64,000 nucleotides of DNA from an uncultured Paracoccaceae bacterium (lineage in GTDB: Bacteria > Pseudomonadota > Alphaproteobacteria > Rhodobacterales > Rhodobacteraceae): positions 33,501-97,500 of the forward strand of contig CANNFE010000003.1 in assembly GCA_947503775.1 (NCBI GenBank). The letters are read 5' to 3'. Every line of letters starts with the position of its first letter. Position 1 is the first letter of the stretch. Below the pieces are notes generated by a model, which saw nothing but the letters and a program-made list of their open reading frames with translations, ran no database searches and was not told the DNA's origin. A program made the translations under genes and the position numbers. Below, one piece after another: positions 26,791-35,969 of the stretch.

Positions 26791-28242
26791 TTAGCCGTCC
26801 ATCCGCGATTCGATGCGTTCGACCATGCGGATGGGCACCTCCTCGGCTTCGAGCTGGGACAGGGCGCGGGCCTTTGCCTCGGCCGGCATGCGGGGATTTG
26901 CTTCGATGAAAGAGACGAGGCGGGCACGGCGTTCGGGGCTCAGGATCACGGTCGCGGCCTGTTCAGGCGCCGCATCCCCGCGCAGGGGGCGTACCTTGAT
27001 GCCCGCGCCCAGAAGCGGGGAGCGTTCGGCCACCGCCTCGCGCCCCGCCAGATCGGGCGCGCGGATCAGGACATCGTCGCCCTGCCGGCGCATAAGGGTG
27101 ACGGAGGCCAGCTCGAGACGGTCCTCGGCATCGATCAAAAGAAGCGTGCCGTCCGAGCCAAGCGCGGAGGCCGGCAGGAGCGCGACATCGTCGAGGGGCG
27201 GCTCGGCGACGCGAACGGTCACGAAATCGCCAGGACGAAAGCCGCGGCTTTCATCGAGGCGTGCAAAGAGAAGCCGCCCGGTCTGGCCATCGCCGACGGC
27301 GGCGCTTTCGCGCGTGATCTCTCCGCTGGCGGTCAGGTCGACCCCGCCGACATCCAGCGACGCCTCGATGGGAAGGCCGATGAGCGCGCCGCTCTCATCG
27401 AGAAGGCGGGCATATTGCGCAGTCGAGACGCGAAACGCAGCCTCCAGCCGGGAGGGATCGATGAGGCTGCCGATCTGCTCGTTGGCGGTCAGACGAAGGC
27501 CGGGGACGACCTGAATATCGGCAAGCGTGCCGTCGAAGGCGGCGGTCAGGGTCGTGTCGGAGAGCGTCCGCTCCGCCTCGGAGAGGTTGATCCGCTCCCG
27601 GTCGAGGCGAGTGATCGCCTGATCGAGCGTCGCCTGCGACTGGGCCAGCGCCTGACGGCGTGAGAGCACCGCCTGATCGGCAGAAGAGGCTGAGAGCTCA
27701 GCCGCCTCAATGGCGGCTGCGGTCCCGACGCCGCGCTCTGCCAGATCACGCTGACGGGTCAGGGCCTGCTGCTGCAGGCGGGCCTGATCCTGTGCGGCGG
27801 CGAGTTCATCCTCGGCAAGGACAAGGCGCAATTCGGCATCGCGCAGACCTGCCTCGGCGTCGCGCACATCGGCGCGGACACGGGCAAGCGCGGCGTCGGC
27901 TTCGGCACCGTCGAGACGGAGGATCAGATCGCCCTCCTCCACCACCCCGCCATCGAGCGCATCCGGGCCGGTTTCGATGATCGTGCCGCCGACGGGCAGG
28001 CGAAGGTCGATGGTTCGGCGACTTTGCACTTCTCCGAACGCGGTGAGGACAGGCGTGATCCGCTCCGGCGTGATCTGCGCGACATTGACCGCAAAGATAC
28101 GCTCCTCGCCGCGCCGACCTGAGCGATCGTCGGCCATCTGCTCCTGAACGGCCGTTATCACGGTTCGCCCGGCAACCGCGAAAAGCGCGATGGTCAGGGC
28201 AAGAAGAAAGACACCTATCAGGCTGCGACGAAGAAAGCGCAT
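26791..28242 (-). CDS. RND efflux periplasmic adaptor (membrane fusion protein)
   Basis: The 483-residue protein has an N-terminal membrane anchor (SLIGVFLLALTIALFAVAG), a barrel-hairpin region with EVQSRRTIDLRLPVGGTI, a long alpha hairpin rich in Ala/Gln/Arg (about residues 110-215), and lipoyl and beta-barrel domains (LADIQVVPGLRLTANEQIG). It should link the RND permease to an outer-membrane channel. It is the first gene of the two-gene operon. The 120-bp upstream gap contains a short inverted repeat (CTTAC/GTAAG) that could be part of its control region. Confidence 0.92.
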   Translation of the reverse strand: MRFLRRSLIGVFLLALTIALFAVAGRTVITAVQEQMADDRSGRRGEERIFAVNVAQITPERITPVLTAFGEVQSRRTIDLRLPVGGTIIETGPDALDGGVVEEGDLILRLDGAEADAALARVRADVRDAEAGLRDAELRLVLAEDELAAAQDQARLQQQALTRQRDLAERGVGTAAAIEAAELSASSADQAVLSRRQALAQSQATLDQAITRLDRERINLSEAERTLSDTTLTAAFDGTLADIQVVPGLRLTANEQIGSLIDPSRLEAAFRVSTAQYARLLDESGALIGLPIEASLDVGGVDLTASGEITRESAAVGDGQTGRLLFARLDESRGFRPGDFVTVRVAEPPLDDVALLPASALGSDGTLLLIDAEDRLELASVTLMRRQGDDVLIRAPDLAGREAVAERSPLLGAGIKVRPLRGDAAPEQAATVILSPERRARLVSFIEANPRMPAEAKARALSQLEAEEVPIRMVERIESRMDG

Positions 28243-28363
28243 GAGACCTCTGGGTTGCTTACCTCGGGACGTAAGGCAAGTTCACGGCTTTCCAAGATAA
28301 CAGAGTTCACGGGGCGTGAGGATCCCTCGTGCTGCTCTGATACAATTTTTACAGCTTCGACTG

Positions 28364-28903
28364 TTACTTGCGGCGCTGCGTCTCGGTCAGGCGCGGCAGG
28401 ATCTCGACAAAGTTACAGGGCCTGTGCCGGTAATCGAGCTGGAAGAGCAGGATCTCGTCCCAGGCATCGCGGCACGCGCTGGGAGAGCCGGGCAGCGCGA
28501 AGAGATAGGTTCCGTTCGCCACGCCCGCGGTTGCGCGGGACTGTACGGCGGAGGTTCCGATCTTGGCGATGGAGGTATGGGTAAAGAGCGTGCCGAAGGC
28601 GTCGATTTCTTTCTCGTAGACGTCGCGATGAGCTTCGACGGTGACATCGCGCCCGGTCAGGCCCGTGCCGCCGGTGGAAAGCACGACGTCGATGCCCGGA
28701 TCGGCGCACCAGGCGCGCAGTTGTTCGGCGATCTCGGAGCGTTCGTCATGGAGCATCGCACGCGCCGCCAGCTCATGCCCCGCCTCTTCGAGCCGGGCGA
28801 CAAGCGTGTCGCCAGAGCGGTCGTCCTCGGGTGTGCGGCTGTCCGAAACGGTCAGGATGGCGATACGGACGGGGATGAATTCGCGGTTGGTATCGAGGCT
28901 CAT
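28364..28903 (-). CDS. moaB: Molybdenum cofactor biosynthesis protein MoaB
   Basis: The 179-residue cytoplasmic protein adenylylates molybdopterin (MogA/MoaB family). It shows ILTVSDSRTPEDDRSGDTL, VLSTGGTGLTGRDVTVEA (the MPT-binding TGGTG loop), and LPGSPSACRDAWDEIL. The ATG at 28901-28903 overlaps the uracil-DNA glycosylase stop by 4 bp. The frame is open further upstream, but that part overlaps the glycosylase gene and shows no family similarity. Together with mobAB and moaDE it shows that the cofactor pathway is dispersed over the chromosome. Confidence 0.94.
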   Translation of the reverse strand: MSLDTNREFIPVRIAILTVSDSRTPEDDRSGDTLVARLEEAGHELAARAMLHDERSEIAEQLRAWCADPGIDVVLSTGGTGLTGRDVTVEAHRDVYEKEIDAFGTLFTHTSIAKIGTSAVQSRATAGVANGTYLFALPGSPSACRDAWDEILLFQLDYRHRPCNFVEILPRLTETQRRK

Positions 28904-29697
28904 TTGGTCTCTCTCAGGCGGGCCTTGAGCGACAGAAGGTCGGCCCAGGCCTCGCGTTTGGCGGCGGGTTGGCGCAGAAGGTAGGCGGGGTGGAACATCG
29001 GCAGCGCGGGCCTGCCAAGCACATCGGTCCAGTTGCCGCGCAGCCGCGTGATCCCGGCACGCCCAAGAAGCGTCTTGCAGGGCGTGTTGCCCATCAGCAC
29101 AAGCAGATCCGGCGCGGCGAGGCGGATATGCGCCTCGAGGAACGGCAGGAACATCGCGATCTCTGCCGGCTCTGGCGTCCTGTTCTGAGGCGGGCGCCAA
29201 GGCAGGACGTTGGTGATATAGACCGACTGCGCCGCTTCGGGATGCGTCCGGTCCAGATCGATGGCGGCGAGCATGCGGTCGAGAAGCTGACCCGCCCGGC
29301 CCACGAAGGGCAGACCGGCCAGATCCTCGTCCCGGCCCGGCGCCTCGCCCACGATCATGATCCGGGCGTCGGGATTACCGTCGGCGAAGACGAAGTTGCG
29401 CGCGCCCTCTTTCAGGTCGCAATGGGGATAGGCCGTCATCGCAGCGGCTAGCCCTTCGATATCCGAGGCGGCCTCTGCCGCCGCGCGGGCCACGGCGACC
29501 GGATCCACATCCGCCGGGGCGGTATGGGCCGCTGGGGTCTGGGCCTTCGCGGATGCTGGTTTTGGCGGCTTGGCCTGGGCAGGCGCCTTCTCCTCAAGCG
29601 CATAGCGATCCACCGGCGCGTCGAGGATCGCCTCGTCCGCGCCAAGCTCGACCTGCCAGTCAAGGGCGGCCAGATCGCTCCAGTAGGTGTCGGTCAT
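28900..29697 (-). CDS. Uracil-DNA glycosylase, family 4-like without iron-sulfur cysteines
   Basis: This 265-residue base-excision repair enzyme has an N-terminal ~100-residue Ala/Pro-rich extension. The catalytic domain has IMIVGEAPGRDEDLAGLPFV, ITNVLPWRPPQNRTP and MFHPAYLLRQP, the three uracil-pocket motifs of family 4/5 enzymes. The Cys residues that hold the 4Fe-4S cluster in classical family 4 proteins are mostly replaced (AYPHCDL for CxxC, NVLPW for NxxKC), so the cluster is probably absent. The gene is first of a two-gene unit with moaB. Confidence 0.88.
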   Translation of the reverse strand: MTDTYWSDLAALDWQVELGADEAILDAPVDRYALEEKAPAQAKPPKPASAKAQTPAAHTAPADVDPVAVARAAAEAASDIEGLAAAMTAYPHCDLKEGARNFVFADGNPDARIMIVGEAPGRDEDLAGLPFVGRAGQLLDRMLAAIDLDRTHPEAAQSVYITNVLPWRPPQNRTPEPAEIAMFLPFLEAHIRLAAPDLLVLMGNTPCKTLLGRAGITRLRGNWTDVLGRPALPMFHPAYLLRQPAAKREAWADLLSLKARLRETK

Positions 29698-29777
29698 GGG
29701 CGGACGCTATGCCTGCGCGCGCCGAAGAGCAACGGGAACGATTGCCGCGCGGGACGGGCTGCGTATAAGAGGCCGGG

Positions 29778-30728
29778 ATGGGATTTCGCGCACGACATCT
29801 TTTGGGCATCGAACACCTCGCCCCGGACGAGATCGTCGCGATCTTGGATCTTGCCGAAGACTACGTCCGCCTGAACCGGTCGGGGACCAAGCACAGCGAT
29901 GCTCTGGCCGGACTGACGCAGGTCAACATGTTCTTCGAGGCCTCCACCCGGACGCAGGCCAGTTTCGAGCTGGCAGGCAAGCGGCTGGGCGCGGATGTCA
30001 TGTCGATGGCGATGCAGGCCTCTTCGGTCAAGAAGGGCGAGACGCTGATCGATACGGCGCTCACGCTGAATGCGATGCATCCCGATATTCTGGTGGTCCG
30101 TCACCCGCAGTCCGGCGCGGTCGATCTGCTCGCCGAGAAAGTGAATTGCGCGGTCCTGAACGCAGGCGACGGGCGGCACGAGCATCCCACGCAAGCGCTG
30201 CTGGACGCGCTGACGATTCGGCGCGCGCGGGGGCGGCTGCACCGCTTGTCGATCGCGATCTGCGGAGACATCGCCCATAGCCGAGTGGCCCGGTCGAACA
30301 TCATGCTGCTCGGCAAGATGGAGCACCGCGTACGGCTGATCGGGCCGCCGACGCTGATGCCATCGGGGATCGCAGAGTTCGGCGTCGAGGTGTTCGATGA
30401 CATGCGCGAAGGGCTCGCGGGGGTCGATGTGGTGATGATGTTGAGACTGCAGAAAGAACGGATGGACGGCGGTTTCATCCCCTCCGAACGCGAGTTCTAT
30501 CACCGCTACGGGCTCGATGCTGAAAAGCTGTCCCATGCCAAGGACGACGCGATCGTCATGCATCCCGGCCCGATGAACCGGGGGGTCGAGATCGACGGGA
30601 CCATCGCCGACGATATCAACCGCTCCGTCATTCAGGAGCAGGTGGAGATGGGCGTGGCGGTGCGCATGGCGGCGATGGACCTTTTGATGCGCATGCGGCG
30701 CGCGGGGCCGCGAGAGGTGGCAATATGA
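29778..30728 (+). CDS. pyrB: Aspartate carbamoyltransferase catalytic subunit
   Basis: The 316-residue enzyme condenses carbamoyl phosphate and aspartate in pyrimidine synthesis. Signature residues are visible: [19 protein letters not shown] (carbamoyl-phosphate loop), [23 protein letters not shown], and a C-terminal [13 protein letters not shown]. The length is normal for a catalytic subunit. No regulatory pyrI follows. Instead it heads an operon with an unknown membrane protein and a dihydroorotase-like gene, an arrangement compatible with an ATCase/PyrC' complex. Confidence 0.96.
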   Translation: MGFRARHLLGIEHLAPDEIVAILDLAEDYVRLNRSGTKHSDALAGLTQVNMFFEASTRTQASFELAGKRLGADVMSMAMQASSVKKGETLIDTALTLNAMHPDILVVRHPQSGAVDLLAEKVNCAVLNAGDGRHEHPTQALLDALTIRRARGRLHRLSIAICGDIAHSRVARSNIMLLGKMEHRVRLIGPPTLMPSGIAEFGVEVFDDMREGLAGVDVVMMLRLQKERMDGGFIPSEREFYHRYGLDAEKLSHAKDDAIVMHPGPMNRGVEIDGTIADDINRSVIQEQVEMGVAVRMAAMDLLMRMRRAGPREVAI

Positions 30729-31273
30729 CAAACGATCTGGAGATATCCGCCCATATTCATGACAGCGTTCATGTTTTCGCACTGAACCTGCCGCCCGAAG
30801 AGGTGCCCGCCTTTGTCGAAGCCGGGCCGGATCGCTGGCCTTTGAAAGAAGCATTGGGCGCCGAAGCGCTGGATCCGGCAGGCGTCGATGTCATTCAGAT
30901 TGAGGATCTGACGGGCGTAGGGCTGCCGGGCTATCTGATCGATGGCAGCGGTATGGATCCCGAGGCGATCGAGGCAGACCGGGCGCGACTGATGGTGCTT
31001 TCGGGGCATGTTCTGGTGATCCATTCGAGTGCCTTCCAAGGAACGGCCCAGACCTTGATACCGGGACCGGAGCTGACCTTTATCGCGCGCTATTCCGGGC
31101 CGGGCAGCTCTTTTGTCGGCGAGCCGCTGCGGTCAGCCTCGGCCGAAGGGCAGATCAGCGCCACGGCCGAAGCTGCTCCGCCGTCGGATGCCAAGATGGG
31201 CGGACGCGTGGCGACAATCGCGCTGCTGGTGCTGTTCCTCCTCGTGGGGTTGATGATCTGGGTGGCGGTATGA
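30725..31273 (+). CDS. Unknown tail-anchored membrane protein between pyrB and pyrC
   Basis: The 182-residue protein has a soluble N-terminal domain with [35 protein letters not shown] and [11 protein letters not shown], and a single C-terminal hydrophobic helix ([18 protein letters not shown]). I do not recognise the domain. The start overlaps the pyrB stop by 4 bp and the next gene begins 10 bp later, so it is co-expressed with pyrimidine genes. It could place the pathway at the membrane, but that is only positional inference. Confidence 0.8.
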   Translation: MTNDLEISAHIHDSVHVFALNLPPEEVPAFVEAGPDRWPLKEALGAEALDPAGVDVIQIEDLTGVGLPGYLIDGSGMDPEAIEADRARLMVLSGHVLVIHSSAFQGTAQTLIPGPELTFIARYSGPGSSFVGEPLRSASAEGQISATAEAAPPSDAKMGGRVATIALLVLFLLVGLMIWVAV

Positions 31274-31283
31274 GCCGAGGCGC

Positions 31284-32570
31284 ATGAAGACGGTTCTGGC
31301 GAATGCGCGGCTGATCGATCCGGAGGCCGGTCGCGAGATCTTTGGCGCCGTGATCGTTCAGGACGGCCGCATCTCGGATGTCGTGGACGGCAACTGGAGC
31401 GGGGACGGGCAGGTCCTCGATTGCGGCGGCAAATGCCTGGCGCCGGGGATCGTGGATGTCGGCGTGAAGGTCTCCGAACCCGGAGAGCGGCACAAGGAGA
31501 GCTTTGCCAGCGCCGGACGAGCGGCGGCGGCCGGCGGCGTGACGACGATTGTCACGCGCCCCGATACGACGCCCGCGATCGATACGCCCGAGGTTCTGGA
31601 ATTCGTCTCGCGCCGCGCGGCTGAGGACAGCGTCGTCCGGGTCGTGCCGATGGCCGCGCTCACTAAGGGGCGGGCGGGCCGCGAGATGACCGAGATCGGG
31701 TTCCTGCGCGATGCCGGAGCGGCGGCCTTCACCGATTGCGATCGGGTCATCGCCGACACCAAGGTCGCGAGCCGGGCGCTGCGCTATTCAGGCGCCCTGG
31801 GCGCGCTGGTGATCGGGCATGTTCAGGATCCGGGGCTGAGCGCCGGCGCGGTCGCCACGAGCGGGAAATTCGCCTCTCTGCGCGGATTGCCCGGGGTTTC
31901 GGCCATGGCCGAACGGATGGCGCTGGACCGGGACATCGCGCTGATCGAGATGACGGAGGGGCGCTATCATGCCGATCAGATCACGACAGCGCGAGCCCTT
32001 CCCGCGCTGGAGCGGGCCAAGCGAAATGGGCTGGACATCACGGCGGGCGCGTCGATCCATCATCTGACGCTGAACGAGCTGGATGTCGGGGCCTACCGCA
32101 CCTTCTTCAAGGTCAAGCCGCCGCTGCGATCCGAAGAGGATCGGCTTGCCGTGATCGAGGCGGTGGCCAGCGGGCTGATCGATATCATTTGTTCGATGCA
32201 CACACCGCAGGACGAGGAGAGCAAACGCCTGCCCTTCGAGGAAGCCGCGAGCGGCGCGGTGGCGTTGGAGACCCTCCTGCCCGCCGCGATGCGGCTGGTT
32301 CACGGCGGATATCTGGATCTGCCGGTGCTCTGGCGCGCGCTGTCTTTGAACCCGGCGCGGCGGCTGGGTCTAGAGGGCGGTCGACTGGCCAAGGGCGCAC
32401 CTGCGGATCTGGTCCTCTTCGATCCGGACGCGCCATTCGTGCTCGACCGGTTCACGTTGCGATCCAAATCCAAGAACACGCCGTTCGACGGCCAACGAAT
32501 GGAAGGGCGCGTCCTGAGCACATGGGTAGCCGGGCGGCGTGTCTTTCCAGAGGAGGCGCGCGATGCCTGA
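31284..32570 (+). CDS. pyrC: Dihydroorotase-like protein, probably non-catalytic (PyrC')
   Basis: The 428-residue amidohydrolase-fold protein aligns with class I dihydroorotases across its length ([60 protein letters not shown]). Key residues are missing. The metal-binding HxH of DVHVHLREPG is replaced, giving [10 protein letters not shown] (Gly60, Lys62). The second His of the HxxH pair is Gln (YHADQ). The catalytic Asp of TDHAP is Met (SMHTP). It therefore resembles the inactive PyrC' proteins that stabilise aspartate carbamoyltransferase in other bacteria. An active dihydroorotase would have to be encoded elsewhere. Confidence 0.88.
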   Translation: MKTVLANARLIDPEAGREIFGAVIVQDGRISDVVDGNWSGDGQVLDCGGKCLAPGIVDVGVKVSEPGERHKESFASAGRAAAAGGVTTIVTRPDTTPAIDTPEVLEFVSRRAAEDSVVRVVPMAALTKGRAGREMTEIGFLRDAGAAAFTDCDRVIADTKVASRALRYSGALGALVIGHVQDPGLSAGAVATSGKFASLRGLPGVSAMAERMALDRDIALIEMTEGRYHADQITTARALPALERAKRNGLDITAGASIHHLTLNELDVGAYRTFFKVKPPLRSEEDRLAVIEAVASGLIDIICSMHTPQDEESKRLPFEEAASGAVALETLLPAAMRLVHGGYLDLPVLWRALSLNPARRLGLEGGRLAKGAPADLVLFDPDAPFVLDRFTLRSKSKNTPFDGQRMEGRVLSTWVAGRRVFPEEARDA

Positions 32571-33177
32571 CTTTCCCGCCAACGCCTCGCTCCTTTGGCT
32601 TGTTGCCTTGGCAGCCTACCTGCTCGGCTCCATCCCGTTCGGTCTTTTGATAGCGCGCGCCTTCGGGCTGGGCGACGTGCGGAAGATCGGGTCAGGCAAT
32701 ATCGGGGCCACGAACGTTCTGCGGACCGGCAACAAATCGGCGGCAGCGGCGACGCTCGTGCTCGATGCGTTGAAAGGCGCATTGGCGGTTCTGATCGCGA
32801 GGGCGATGATGGGTGAAGCGGCCGCGCAGGTGGCGGCGCTGGCGGCCTTTCTGGGGCACTGTTTTCCGATCTGGCTGAAGTTCAAGGGCGGCAAGGGCGT
32901 CGCGACCTTCATCGGGGTCCTCTACGCGCTGTCCTGGCCGGTGGGTCTTGCAGTCAGCCTGACCTGGCTCGTGGTGGTGGCCATGTTCCGGATGTCCTCG
33001 CTGGGCGCGCTTCTGGCTGCTGGGCTTGCTCCGGTTTGGTCGATCGTCCTTGGATACGGGGCCGGAGCGATCCTGCTCATGGTGCTTTGCGTGCTGGTCT
33101 ATACACGCCATGCCGCGAACATCTCGCGGCTGCGCGCCGGGACAGAACCCAAGATCGGGGCGTCCAAGACCGAATAA
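32563..33177 (+). CDS. plsY: Glycerol-3-phosphate acyltransferase PlsY
   Basis: The 204-residue inner-membrane enzyme transfers an acyl group from acyl phosphate to glycerol 3-phosphate in phospholipid synthesis. Conserved motifs are [29 protein letters not shown] and [13 protein letters not shown], with five predicted membrane segments. The ATG at 32563 is favoured by GAGGAGG ending 6 nt before it, and it overlaps the end of the dihydroorotase-like gene by 8 bp, marking it as the last gene of the pyr operon. Confidence 0.93.
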   Translation: MPDFPANASLLWLVALAAYLLGSIPFGLLIARAFGLGDVRKIGSGNIGATNVLRTGNKSAAAATLVLDALKGALAVLIARAMMGEAAAQVAALAAFLGHCFPIWLKFKGGKGVATFIGVLYALSWPVGLAVSLTWLVVVAMFRMSSLGALLAAGLAPVWSIVLGYGAGAILLMVLCVLVYTRHAANISRLRAGTEPKIGASKTE

Positions 33178-33204
33178 GCGTTGCAATCCCGCGATCTTCT
33201 ATTA

Positions 33205-33222
33205 TTTCTGAATTGACAGAAA
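33205..33222. promoter_or_regulatory. Candidate operator site 1, TTTCTG-N6-CAGAAA
   Basis: This inverted repeat lies 15 bp before the start of the GbsR/MarR regulator gene. The same half-sites with the same 6-bp spacing occur upstream of the next gene. It adjoins a TATTAT stretch (33200-33205) that could be a -10 element, fitting autorepression. Confidence 0.6.
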
Positions 33223-33237
33223 TTTTGGAAACCAGCG

Positions 33238-33759
33238 ATGAACCTGACCCCTGCCATGAGAGACTTCATCCTCCATTGGGGAGAGATGGGCGCAAAATGG
33301 GGCACCAACCGATCGGTGGCGCAGATCCACGCGCTGCTGCATATCGCGCCCGATCCGCTGACCGCCGAGGAGATCAGCGAGATCCTGTCGCTGGCCAGAT
33401 CCAATGTCTCGACCGGCCTCAAGGAATTGCAGGCCTGGAACCTTGTCGAGGGCAAGCGCGAGATCGGCGAACGGCGCGACCGGTTTCACTCGGTACGCGA
33501 CATGTTTGAGCTGGTGACGCGAGTAATAGAAGAGCGACGCGCGCGGGAATTCGCGCCGACCCTCGCCGCGCTTCAACGCGTACGGGAAGAGGCCGAGCAG
33601 GATGCGACACCGCAGACCGTGAAGGACCGGATCGACGAGACTCTGCAGACGATGGAGCTCTTTGACGGCTGGTATCAGGACGTGTCGAAGCTACCGCGAC
33701 GGGTTCAGATGGCCGCGCTCAATCTGGGGGGGCGGATTGCTCGGCTGCTGCCTAAGTAG
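33238..33759 (+). CDS. GbsR/MarR-family transcriptional regulator
   Basis: The 173-residue protein has a winged-helix DNA-binding domain: RSVAQIHALLHIAPDPLTAEEI, then SLARSNVSTGLKELQAW as the recognition helix and ERRDRFHSV in the wing. A C-terminal helical dimerisation region follows. GbsR-type members in Bacillus respond to choline, but the ligand here is unknown. Matching palindromes upstream of its own gene and upstream of the following membrane-protein gene suggest autoregulation and control of that pair. Confidence 0.88.
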   Translation: MNLTPAMRDFILHWGEMGAKWGTNRSVAQIHALLHIAPDPLTAEEISEILSLARSNVSTGLKELQAWNLVEGKREIGERRDRFHSVRDMFELVTRVIEERRAREFAPTLAALQRVREEAEQDATPQTVKDRIDETLQTMELFDGWYQDVSKLPRRVQMAALNLGGRIARLLPK

Positions 33760-33774
33760 TTATTTGCCAAGTAT

Positions 33775-33792
33775 TTTCTGAAATTTCAGAAA
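33775..33792. promoter_or_regulatory. Candidate operator site 2, TTTCTG-N6-CAGAAA (perfect 18-bp palindrome)
   Basis: TTTCTGAAATTTCAGAAA reads identically on both strands and sits 20 bp before the next start codon. Its half-sites and spacing match those upstream of the regulator gene exactly. Confidence 0.65.
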
Positions 33793-33811
33793 TAACCGTA
33801 GGAAAAGGAAG

Positions 33812-34213
33812 ATGATGGAACTGCCCCTCTTTCGCTATCGGATCGATCCGTTTGCGTTTGTCATTGCTTTGGTTTTGGCCCCCTTGATCCCTGCCGTTGC
33901 CCTGTTCTGGATGCTTTTCATTCCAGTGTTCGCAGTTGGGTTCGGTGGCATCCCCTATCTGCTTTTTGGGACCCCAGCTTTTCTATACGCTCTGTCGGTC
34001 GGATGGCGTGACCCACCCCGGATCGGACTTATTGCTTTCCTAGCAAACGCTTTCTTCTGCGCCTTTCTCTGGATCGCAGCAGAGCCTGCCGTTTTCTTCC
34101 TCGCATTTGGGAGCGTCTTCGCTTTCATCTGGGGCGTCCTTTTCGCCATCCTCTACTGGATGTTCGAGCGCCCACGTTTTCAGCAACCCATCGAAAGGAT
34201 CTTGCCATGCTGA
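33812..34213 (+). CDS. Unknown four-helix membrane protein
   Basis: The 133-residue protein is highly hydrophobic, with about four transmembrane segments (FAFVIALVLAPLIPAVALFW, then FAVGFGGIPYLLFG, IGLIAFLANAFFCAFLWIA and FAFIWGVLFAILYWMF). A purine-rich AGGAAAAGGAAG site precedes two in-frame ATGs (33812 and 33815). I recognise no family. It follows the GbsR-type regulator and one of its putative operators, and overlaps the next gene by 7 bp. Confidence 0.72.
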   Translation: MMELPLFRYRIDPFAFVIALVLAPLIPAVALFWMLFIPVFAVGFGGIPYLLFGTPAFLYALSVGWRDPPRIGLIAFLANAFFCAFLWIAAEPAVFFLAFGSVFAFIWGVLFAILYWMFERPRFQQPIERILPC

Positions 34214-34545
34214 TTATCACTTACCTTTTGCCTGCGATCATCATGTTGCTTTGCTTGGCGCTCGTCATTCATCGTGCCGGATCTGAACTGGCGCGAAAGG
34301 CTCCCTGCGGCGGGTCACCGGCAACCATGGTCATCGTGACTGGCTTCGTAACGATCGGATTAGGCGGTATTCTACTGGCCGGCCTCGCGCTCTATCTGAT
34401 CGAGGATCTCGAACAGGGCGCTCCGCTTCTGGGACTTGGCGTTTCTTTTGTCTGCCTCGGTCTTGGCTTCGGACAAGCCATCACGACATTAGAGGTCGCG
34501 CTTGGCGTTAAAATTGACGGCCCAGCAGAAGCCGCCGATCAGTAG
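34207..34545 (+). CDS. Unknown small membrane protein
   Basis: The 112-residue product has about three hydrophobic helices (ITYLLPAIIMLLCLALVIH, VIVTGFVTIGLGGILLAGLA, LGVSFVCLGLGFGQAI). It overlaps the preceding membrane-protein gene by 7 bp and converges with gshA with another 7-bp overlap. No family is recognised. Co-expression with its neighbour under the GbsR-type regulator is likely. Confidence 0.7.
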   Translation: MLIITYLLPAIIMLLCLALVIHRAGSELARKAPCGGSPATMVIVTGFVTIGLGGILLAGLALYLIEDLEQGAPLLGLGVSFVCLGLGFGQAITTLEVALGVKIDGPAEAADQ

Positions 34546-35909
34546 CTGTACTCCGCAAAAACCGGGCGGACGTCCTCGCCCCAGTTCCCGTGGTACTTCG
34601 CCAAAAGCTCGTCCGCGGGGACATGACCCGTTTCGATACTCTCCTTGAGCGCGTTCAGAAAATGCGTCTCGTCCGGAACGAGGCCCCCTGCTCCGGGTTT
34701 GCCGCGCGCCTTGAGGCCCGCCTCGGCGATGGTGACGACCTCCTTGGCAAGATCGTGCATCCGGACGCCCTCAACCTGCGCCTGCAGACCGTCGACGGAA
34801 GCGGCGACACGAAGCGCCTCTCGGGTCTCGGCGGTCCAGCCCTTCGCAAGATCCCATGCGGCATCGAGCGCAGACTGATCATAGCACAGACCGACCCATA
34901 GCGCAGGCAAGGCGCAAAGCCGCCGCCACGGGCCGCCATCGGCGCCGCGCATTTCAAGGTATTTCTTGATCCGCGCTTCGGGGAAAATCGTTGTGAGATG
35001 ATCGGCCCAATCGCTCAGTGTCGGCTTTTCGCCGGGGAGCGCGGGCAGCTCTCCTTTGAGGAAATCGCGGAAGGACTGGCCCAGCGCGTCGATGTATGTC
35101 CCGTTGCGGTAAACGAAATACATCGGCACATCGAGCGCGTAGTCCGCCCAGGCCTCGAACCCGAACCCGTCCTCGAACACGAAAGGGAGTGTGCCCGTCC
35201 GGTCGGCATCCAGATCGCGCCAGATGCGCGAGCGCCAGCTTTTGTGGCCGTTGGGCTTGCCCTCGAAGAACGGGGAATTGGCGAAGAGCGCCGTTGCTAC
35301 CGGCTGCAGAGCAAGGGCAACCCGCAGCTTTTGAACCATGTCCGCTTCGGAGCCGAAGTCGAGATTTACCTGAACCGTGCAGGTACGGTACATCATCTGC
35401 GTGCCATGCGTGCCGACGCGGCCCATATAGTCGGTCATCAGCTTGTAGCGGCCCTTGGGCATCATCGGCATCTGCTCGTGCGTCCAGTGCGGCGCGGCGC
35501 CCAGACCGATGAAGCGAGCGCCGATGCCGTCCGCGACTGTCTGCACCTCGCGCAGATGCGTGTTCACCTCGTCGCAGGTCTCGTGGATCGTTTCGAGCGG
35601 CGCCCCTGAGAGCTCAAGCTGTCCGCCCGGCTCCAGCGAGACATTGGCGCCGTCCTTTTCCAGCCCGATGATCTTGCCCGCCTCTTCGACGGCGCTCCAT
35701 CCAAAGCTGTCGCGCAAGCCCTCGAGCATCGCCTTGATCGACCGGGGGCCGTCATAGGGCAGCGGCATGAGGCTGTCCTTGCAGTAGCCGAACTTCTCGT
35801 GCTCGGTCCCGATGCGCCACTGATCCTTGGGCTTGCAGCCGGAGGCGAGGAATTCGGCGAGTTGCGCGTCTCGTTCGATCGGGCCGCCGCCGGATTGAGG
35901 GATGGACAT
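34539..35909 (-). CDS. gshA: Glutamate-cysteine ligase (plant/alphaproteobacterial type)
   Basis: The 456-residue enzyme makes gamma-glutamylcysteine, the first step of glutathione synthesis. It matches the GCS2 class found in plants and alphaproteobacteria, not the E. coli type: RIGTEHEKFGY, VSLEPGGQLELSGAPLETIH, MGRVGTHGTQMMYRTCTVQ, and a C-terminal FLNALKESIETGHVPADELL. The ATG at MSIPQSGGG is supported by family length. The gene is divergent from nothing nearby and lies downstream of a conserved unknown gene and rsmE on the same strand. Confidence 0.95.
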   Translation of the reverse strand: MSIPQSGGGPIERDAQLAEFLASGCKPKDQWRIGTEHEKFGYCKDSLMPLPYDGPRSIKAMLEGLRDSFGWSAVEEAGKIIGLEKDGANVSLEPGGQLELSGAPLETIHETCDEVNTHLREVQTVADGIGARFIGLGAAPHWTHEQMPMMPKGRYKLMTDYMGRVGTHGTQMMYRTCTVQVNLDFGSEADMVQKLRVALALQPVATALFANSPFFEGKPNGHKSWRSRIWRDLDADRTGTLPFVFEDGFGFEAWADYALDVPMYFVYRNGTYIDALGQSFRDFLKGELPALPGEKPTLSDWADHLTTIFPEARIKKYLEMRGADGGPWRRLCALPALWVGLCYDQSALDAAWDLAKGWTAETREALRVAASVDGLQAQVEGVRMHDLAKEVVTIAEAGLKARGKPGAGGLVPDETHFLNALKESIETGHVPADELLAKYHGNWGEDVRPVFAEYSY

Positions 35910-35969
35910 GGGGGGCTGCTCCGGAACCGTGATACGAACTGGAAGAGGTGACGGGTTGGCCCCGGCCTG

